Below, piece by piece: positions 59,637 through 64,000 of a DNA stretch of 64,000 nt. Source of the DNA: Acidobacteriota bacterium (lineage in GTDB: Bacteria; Acidobacteriota; Terriglobia; Acidiferrales; UBA7541); NCBI GenBank assembly GCA_013289665.1, contig JABCZN010000001.1, positions 682,001-746,000 of the forward strand. Reading direction: 5' to 3'. Below the pieces are notes generated by a model. It ran no database searches. It worked only from the letters and a program-made list of their open reading frames with translations, and had not been told where the DNA came from. The position numbers and the translations under genes were made by a program. Within the stretch, counting starts at the first letter, position 1. The number at the start of each line of letters is the position of its first letter.

Positions 59637-60272
59637 ATGTCCAACGCTGGTTCTCAAGTTCTCTTTCTGGGCGAACTGCCCTTCTGGCTCAAGATCTCGC
59701 AATCCATCGTGGAGGCACCCTCTTCCTCTTTTCAGATTTGTCGCGCCCATTCCCTCACCGATGCGCTTCGCCGCCTCCATGCCGAACCATGGCACGCCGT
59801 TCTCCTCGATCTCAGCCATCCATCCGCTCAGGAGTTTCTGGCCGCCCGGAAGCTCCATGACCAGCTGGATTCTGTCCCGGTCGTCGCCCTGCTCCCCATC
59901 GTGGATCCCCAATTCCAGCAAGCCGCCCTTGCCGCGGGTTCTGCCTCCTCGCTCGTTTTGGCCGATGTCAACGTCGCCTCTTTGCAGCACGCCCTGGTCA
60001 CGGCCATCAATACCGAAACGCTTCGCAATTCATCCCGAAAGGTAAGCCCGATGCTATTCCCATTCGAACAAGCCCCCGTTGATGGTCGCCCCGTCTCCAA
60101 GGTCGACGCCATCTCTCACGCCGTCAACAATCTCCTCTGCGTCATCAACGCCAACGCCGACATCCTCTTCGATCAACTCGACTCCACCCACAACGCCACT
60201 CGCAGCATCACCCAAATCAAAAAAGCCACCAAATCCGCCGCCGACCTGATGCGCCTCCTAAGAACTCCCTGA
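59637..60272 (+). CDS. Degenerate receiver plus histidine phosphotransfer-like helices
   Basis: A 211-residue protein. Residues 5-125 have receiver-domain topology: HAVLLDLSHPSAQEF with D58 aligned to the phospho-acceptor, and VPVVALLPI. However, the N-terminal acidic pair and the conserved lysine (SSLVLADV instead of xxKP) are missing. Residues 150-211 (KVDAISHAVNNLLCVINANA, SITQIKKATKSAADLMRLLR) match the two dimerisation helices of hybrid histidine kinases, with the His in ISHAVNNLL (H160) where kinases have IAHDFNNLL. No ATPase domain follows. It is probably part of the signalling cluster beginning at 55236, as a phosphoryl acceptor or dimer partner. ATG 59637 is provisional. Confidence 0.65.
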   Translation: MSNAGSQVLFLGELPFWLKISQSIVEAPSSSFQICRAHSLTDALRRLHAEPWHAVLLDLSHPSAQEFLAARKLHDQLDSVPVVALLPIVDPQFQQAALAAGSASSLVLADVNVASLQHALVTAINTETLRNSSRKVSPMLFPFEQAPVDGRPVSKVDAISHAVNNLLCVINANADILFDQLDSTHNATRSITQIKKATKSAADLMRLLRTP

Positions 60273-60573
60273 ACAGCTCACCCAAGCTGTCATTCCGACC
60301 GGAGTGGCCGGCTTTTTCTTCCGCGCCGTCCACGGCGCACCGGCCATGGAGCGGAGGGACCCTGGCAACCCACCCCGCCCCTCGTAGCTCTCTGGCAAGT
60401 CCTCCCTCTTCTCCCTGCCCTCTGTGCTCTTCCTCCGTGTTCCCCGGTGGTGAAGTCTTCCCCCTCTCTTCTGAGCGCCCTCAGCGCCTGAGCGAACTCT
60501 CGGTAGAATCTTTTTCCCTTTCCCTATTCCTCCTCTTTTGACTTCCATCCCACTCCTCCTCTACTCTCTCTTC
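60273..60573. repeat. G and C elements before the MDR reductase
   Basis: No gene. G (60287-60370, CTGTCATTCCGACCGGAGTG ... GGAGCGGAGGGACCCTGGCA) with an inner GCCGT/ACGGC hairpin. C (60415-60505, CTGTGCTCTTCCTCCGTGTT, then CAGCGCCTGAGCGAACTC). Confidence 0.65.
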
Positions 60574-61581
60574 ATGCCAACCACCAATCGTCAGTGGTTC
60601 CTAGCCCATCGCCCCACCGGCCTAATCACTCCCGACGTCCTCCAATTAACCGAATCCCCCATCCCCTCCATCTCCGAAGGCCAAGCTCTCGCCAAAGTAA
60701 AATATCTCTCCATCGACCCCACCATGCGCGTCTGGATGGCCGACTTCCCCCAATACATGCCTCCCGTCCAGATCGGCGAAGTCATGCGCGCGTTTGGCCT
60801 CGCCGAAATCATCGAATCCCGCCATCCCAATTTCAAAAAAGGAGACAAAGTCTCCGGGCTCACCGGCCTCCAGGAATACGTCGTCCTCACCGGCGAGGAA
60901 AAGCGCTCCTTCCAGAAACTTCCCTCCATGCCCTTCCTATCCGACACCAATTTCCTGAATCTTCTCGGCATCAACGGCCTCACTGCTTACTTCGGCCTCC
61001 TTGAAGTCGGCAAACCCCAATCCGGTGAAACCCTGGTAGTTTCCGCCGCCGCTGGCGCCACCGGCAGCATCGTCGGCCAACTCGGCAAAATCCACGGCTG
61101 CCGCGTAGTCGGCATCGCCGGCACGGACGAAAAATGTAAATGGATTAAAGACGATCTCGGCTTCGACGCCGCCATCAACTACAAGCATGCCGACTGGAAG
61201 TCCCAGCTGGCCGCCGCCACTCCCAAAGGCGTGGACATCGATTTCGAAAACGTCGGCGGCGAAATCATGCAAGCCGTCCTCGACCGCATGAATCTCCACG
61301 GCCGCGTCGTCCTCTGCGGCCTCATCTCCGGTTACACAAAACACGACCCCGGCTTGGCCAGTTTCGGCCAGATCATCATCAAGCGCCTCCGCGTCGAAGG
61401 CTTTCTCATCATGGATTACGTTCTCAAGTTCATGGACGCCGGCCAGAAACTCGGCATGTGGAAAATGACCGGCAAACTCAAAGACCGTCAAACCATCGTC
61501 AAAGGCCTCGAAAAAGCCCCCGAAGCCATCAACATGCTCTTCCGCGGCGAAAACATCGGCAAACTAATCGTCGAACTCTGA
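60574..61581 (+). CDS. NADP-dependent oxidoreductase (MDR, 2-alkenal/curcumin reductase type)
   Basis: A 335-residue medium-chain reductase without zinc ligands. RQWFLAHRPTGLITPDVLQL is the typical start of the leukotriene B4 dehydrogenase/CurA group. YLSIDPTMRVWM, INGLTAYFGLLEVGKPQSGE, VSAAAGATGSIVGQLGKI (Rossmann, near 145-162) and DIDFENVGGEIMQAVLDRM follow. These enzymes reduce alpha,beta-unsaturated carbonyls with NADPH. ATG 60574 is the family start; an in-frame ATG at 60538 would add 12 unlikely residues. Confidence 0.92.
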   Translation: MPTTNRQWFLAHRPTGLITPDVLQLTESPIPSISEGQALAKVKYLSIDPTMRVWMADFPQYMPPVQIGEVMRAFGLAEIIESRHPNFKKGDKVSGLTGLQEYVVLTGEEKRSFQKLPSMPFLSDTNFLNLLGINGLTAYFGLLEVGKPQSGETLVVSAAAGATGSIVGQLGKIHGCRVVGIAGTDEKCKWIKDDLGFDAAINYKHADWKSQLAAATPKGVDIDFENVGGEIMQAVLDRMNLHGRVVLCGLISGYTKHDPGLASFGQIIIKRLRVEGFLIMDYVLKFMDAGQKLGMWKMTGKLKDRQTIVKGLEKAPEAINMLFRGENIGKLIVEL

Positions 61582-62287
61582 CCCACCCGCTTCGCCACCC
61601 ACTCCTCCCGGTCCATCCAGCACCCGTCCGAGAACCCAACTAACCAGTTGTCCGGCCGGACGGCACTTGTCGCCCGAGAGTGTGCCTCACGCCTTCGTTC
61701 TCAAAGTAACCGAGCTTGCCCGTAACGCAGGAAATGATTGTGCCCATGCCGCTAGCAATGGTTTCACTTCGCGTCTTCCGCAGGTCGAACTCCCGCGCAT
61801 CTATCTTGGAATTCTCCGATATGACCGAGCATGTTGAGACAGCTTCTTTTGCGGCAAGCAACTCCTCTACCGAGGACGGGTTCTGCTGGCTCGGTGGAAT
61901 GGGCACAAACGGAGAGGTGAAACTGTTCCGCCGCTTTGGGTTTCCCAGGAATCCCAGGTAACGCTACTGGCGATTTGGACGGGCGAACGCCTTTACGGCA
62001 GACTCTCCGTAGTTCACAGGACGAAAATACCGTATCGCGGATCCCCAACTCCGGATGAACGCATTTATGGGAAGAGCGGATTTCATCCCGGGGGCATATG
62101 ACCCGCTTCCCTGTGAGCTTCCGCCGCCAATCCATAAAATTCCGCAAACTGTACAAAAGTGAACAGTATGCATCCTCAACAGTCTCTACCCTGCAAAGCT
62201 GGAGATTCAATTTGGCAGTCCCGGGTAATTTGCCACACTTCGGTTGATACTCGACGACCCTCTCATGGCAAAGGATGGAGAACAATT
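61582..62287. other. 706-bp stretch without a confident gene
   Basis: None of the dispersed repeat families is recognisable here, unlike other long spacers. Composition is closer to even and codon-like periodicity is weak. The only plausible coding signal is the minus-strand frame at 61640-61906. The right end (62270-62287) holds GGATGGAGAACAATT, the ribosome-binding region of the next gene. Confidence 0.4.
61640..61906 (-). CDS. Low-confidence small hypothetical or fragment
   Basis: An 88-residue frame from GTG 61906: VPIPPSQQNPSSVEELLAAK ... IDAREFDLRKTRSETIASGM, ISCVTGKLGYFENEG. The amino-acid balance is protein-like, but I recognise no family. The frame extends upstream of the GTG without an ATG (NPKRRNSFTSPF) until a stop. 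Codon use differs from the C-ending pattern of the window. It may be the 3' remnant of a transferred gene or chance. Confidence 0.25.
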   Translation of the reverse strand: MPIPPSQQNPSSVEELLAAKEAVSTCSVISENSKIDAREFDLRKTRSETIASGMGTIISCVTGKLGYFENEGVRHTLGRQVPSGRTTG

Positions 62288-62548
62288 ATGTTCCACTTGA
62301 TCTGGTATGTTCTTATCGGGCTGATCTCGGGTGTCATCGCGAAATCCGTGATGCACGTGCACATAACGATCTTCTGGACGGTCGTGCTCGGCATCATCGG
62401 CTCGATCCTTGGCGGCGGCGTCGCCCACATGTTTTCGCGCTCCACAAATGAACGCTATCATCCCGCCGGCCTGATTCTATCCACCCTGGGCGGCATTCTG
62501 GTTCTCTACCTCTGCTACAAATTGAATATCCGGTTTCCCGCGGTCTAA
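62288..62548 (+). CDS. GlsB/YeaQ/YmgE-family small membrane protein
   Basis: An 86-residue protein with three hydrophobic segments: LIWYVLIGLISGVIAKSVM, TIFWTVVLGIIGSILGGGVA, and LILSTLGGILVLYLCYKL. The glycine-rich IGSILGGG turn is typical of the transglycosylase-associated (GlsB/YeaQ) family, induced by envelope or acid stress in several bacteria. ATG 62288 has GGATGGAG 8-10 nt upstream. It is probably monocistronic. Confidence 0.88.
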   Translation: MFHLIWYVLIGLISGVIAKSVMHVHITIFWTVVLGIIGSILGGGVAHMFSRSTNERYHPAGLILSTLGGILVLYLCYKLNIRFPAV

Positions 62549-62703
62549 CCCGGCAGAATCGGCCAAACGGCAGCCGATAAACTTATTCAATCGCTACAAG
62601 CAATCCTGTGTCGCTTTGCCACTATCCGAACTATCATCTCCGTGTCGCAAACTTTGCCGCATCTTGTCCATCACCCAGATTGAAGTCCAGAGTGGAGGCC
62701 CTC

Positions 62704-62967
62704 ATGGAAACGAAGCTTCTTTGCGTGCTGCTGATTGCAGCCGCACTGACACTGGCTCCGCCGGCCTCCTTCGCCCCCTCCGCGTTTCCAAAAACCGCCA
62801 GTTGTCCCATGGATGGCGGCACCGCCCACGCCACTGGAAAAACAAGAAAGGGCATGCAAGCCGCCTGCACCGATGTCGAATACAAGCACAAAGGCACCGA
62901 CTACTCCGACCCGCGCCACCCGCAAAAATTCAATCATCTTTTCTGGATCACTCACTGCACCGAATAA
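62704..62967 (+). CDS. Small secreted cysteine-containing protein
   Basis: An 87-residue protein with a signal peptide (METKLLCVLLIAAALTLAPP...SFA). The mature part has three cysteines (TASCPMDGG, QAACTDVEY, ITHCTE) and is rich in charged and His residues (DPRHPQKFNHLFWITHC). GGAGG lies 8 nt before ATG 62704, so translation is well supported. I do not recognise the family; Cys/His content would allow metal or heme binding. The upstream neighbour is the GlsB-like gene on the same strand. Confidence 0.65.
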   Translation: METKLLCVLLIAAALTLAPPASFAPSAFPKTASCPMDGGTAHATGKTRKGMQAACTDVEYKHKGTDYSDPRHPQKFNHLFWITHCTE

Positions 62968-63186
62968 CTTGAACTTTTGCCCTGCGACAGTTTTCTAGAG
63001 GGGGGCTTGGCCCTCCCTCTTGGGTCCTCTCACTTCGAGAACTCTCTCGGCAGTCAAATACCCGAAATCCCGCCGGAGAGCGGGCACAAAAAAGCCCGCA
63101 CGGCCAGTCCCCCGCCGTGATATAAATTCTGTGCTTGAAAATTCTACAAAAACGCGTGCTTCCCCCAAAAAACTCGAGCTGGTCAA
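62968..63186. other. Spacer with two hairpins
   Basis: A GAGGGGGGC...CCCTCCCTC hairpin (62998-63019) and a GCGGGC/GCCCGC stem with an ACAAAAAA loop (63080-63099). The second resembles a minus-strand terminator loop but lacks a U-tract. No repeat family is evident. Confidence 0.45.
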
Positions 63187-63939
63187 ATGGATAGTTGCCC
63201 GCCGAAGGAACATCTTTACCGTTCCCGCCGCGAGCCCAGTCCCCGCTCCGCCACACGATCTGTCTTTCTATGCGCCAGCCTGCTCGCCGCCAGCGCTCCC
63301 TCGACTTTCTTCTCTTCCCCAGCTCGCGCGCAGCAGAAGGATTCCGCCGCGCCGGTCGTCGTGCAACCCGGCGCCCCAGGCAAACCCAGCAAAACTCTCC
63401 CGCCCTCCACCAAAGCCACCCTGCCGCCACGCTCGCCAGCCGATGTCGAGTTCATGCAGGGCATGATCATGCACCATCAGCAAGCTGTGGAGATGACCGC
63501 TCTGATTCAATCGCATACGGAAAACAAGGATCTGCGCTCGCTCGGCGCGCGAATCAGCAGCTCCCAATCCGACGAAATCAAGTTTATGCAGCGTTGGCTC
63601 GCGGCCCGCGGCGAACCCATCTCCATGGCCATGCCGGGTATGCCGGACATGGACAGGTCCGGCCGCCCCATGGCTCTGATGCCCGGTATGCTCACCCCCG
63701 ATCAGATGGAAGCGCTGCGCAAGGCGGACGGCGCCGAGTTCGATCGTTTGTTTTTGACCGGCATGATTCAGCACCACAACGGCGCGCTGATCATGGTAAA
63801 AGATCTCTTCGACACTCCCGGCGCGGGGCAGGATGCCGACTTGTTCAACTTCGCCACCGACGCCGACAATACCCAACGCGCCGAAATCAAGATTATGCAG
63901 CTGATGTTGGAGAAAAGACCTGCTGAGGAGAAACGATGA
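63187..63939 (+). CDS. Secreted DUF305 protein
   Basis: A 250-residue protein with two DUF305 halves, each with the family His-His motif: FMQGMIMHHQQAVEMTALI near 90-105 and LTGMIQHHNGALIMVKDL near 190-205. A Met-rich loop lies between (MAMPGMPDMDRSGRPMALMP). A signal-like segment (SVFLCASLLAASAPSTFFSSP, residues 26-46) precedes it. The basic N-terminal 25 residues are long for a signal peptide, so the start may lie further in. DUF305 proteins are ferritin-like four-helix bundles; His and Met residues suggest copper or other metal binding, an inference. It overlaps the next gene by 4 bp. Confidence 0.85.
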   Translation: MDSCPPKEHLYRSRREPSPRSATRSVFLCASLLAASAPSTFFSSPARAQQKDSAAPVVVQPGAPGKPSKTLPPSTKATLPPRSPADVEFMQGMIMHHQQAVEMTALIQSHTENKDLRSLGARISSSQSDEIKFMQRWLAARGEPISMAMPGMPDMDRSGRPMALMPGMLTPDQMEALRKADGAEFDRLFLTGMIQHHNGALIMVKDLFDTPGAGQDADLFNFATDADNTQRAEIKIMQLMLEKRPAEEKR

Positions 63940-64000
63940 ACCGATTGCTTTCTTTCGCTTTGCGTGTGATGGGGCTGGCGATTTTTCTAACCTGCGGTTT
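63936..64000 (+). CDS. Start of an exported protein, cut by window edge
   Basis: ATG at 63936 overlaps the DUF305 stop (ATGA), with GAGGAG 7 nt upstream. The visible residues MNRLLSFALRVMGLAIFLTC look like a signal peptide or lipoprotein signal. Coupling to a DUF305 gene suggests an envelope metal- or redox-related partner. Nothing more can be said. Confidence 0.6.
   Translation, partial: MNRLLSFALRVMGLAIFLTCG

Noticed and set aside
63080..63099. Intrinsic terminator GCGGGC/GCCCGC
   Set aside because: Stem is followed by no U-run on either strand; the A-run is in the loop.
1..64000. parS (TGTTTCACGTGAAACA-like) sites
   Set aside because: All CACGTG occurrences noticed (for example 16937, 41728, 62354) lack the flanking TGTTN/NAACA arms.

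Overview
The window reads as chromosomal DNA of an Acidobacteriota-like bacterium (Terriglobia/Koribacter type). That placement is inferred from gene families, from strongly C-ending codon use in a GC-rich sequence, and from intergenic spaces packed with dispersed hairpin repeats; no rRNA or tRNA gene is present to confirm it. About 57 protein genes lie on both strands, plus one structured RNA, a candidate chromosome-dimer resolution (dif) site, several intrinsic terminators and a few broken genes. Nothing looks like a prophage, insertion sequence or CRISPR array.

Layout. 1-5.5 kb: partial NAD-type isocitrate dehydrogenase, an A-type Fe-S carrier, an SDR enzyme, a frameshifted small membrane gene, NAD synthetase and a secreted DsbA-like protein. 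5.5-12.7 kb: the dif-like site, GYD and MOSC proteins, a lone NuoI-type ferredoxin beside a YpdA-type reductase, parAB and a PilZ protein. 13-21 kb: MATE exporter, bifunctional nuclease, miaB, then tolQ-tolR-tonB/tolA-tolB. 21.5-27.5 kb: trpS, scpA, and uppS-cdsA-dxr on the minus strand. 27.7-31.4 kb: an Nramp-fold transporter coupled to a PRC/MgtE-N/CBS protein, with a 6S-like RNA upstream, and a CYTH protein. 31.8-45.7 kb: oligopeptidase B, mutS, anmK, a decapitated peptide-binding-protein gene, tsaC, an rRNA methyltransferase, a large lipoprotein, rarA and a VOC protein. 45.7-55.1 kb: beta-propeller protein, CoA-binding protein, hisC, pal-cpoB, ssb, alcohol dehydrogenase and a phosphoesterase. 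55.2-60.3 kb: a PAS histidine kinase, two response regulators and an unusual receiver/phosphohistidine-helix protein. 60.6-64 kb: an MDR reductase, an unassigned 700-bp stretch, small envelope proteins and a DUF305 protein.

How it fits together. Most genes are housekeeping: envelope (Tol-Pal in two separated pieces, undecaprenyl and CDP-lipid synthesis, AnmK recycling), chromosome upkeep (ParAB, ScpA, MutS, RarA, SSB, dif), and tRNA/Fe-S/NAD metabolism. Operons are short and often split by repeats.

The most unusual property is the intergenic DNA. At least eight families of short elements recur dozens of times, often in the same left-to-right order. I label them A (GCACAGGC/GCCTGTGC hairpin), B (GGTGCCCCACCC...GGGTGGGCTCTTACG), C (repeated TCTGCG words ending in GTTA), D/E (repeated CTGTTATC / ACTGATTACTG words), F (CCCCGACC/GGTCGGGG hairpin), G (TGTCATCC...GGAGGGACC), H (GGTGCCGCACCC...GGGTGCGG) and S (GAGTGYGGAAGC...GCTTCCGC). 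Some have been absorbed into reading frames (miaB, rarA, and the signal peptide of the propeller protein at 45652), and one replaces the 5' part of a broken gene.
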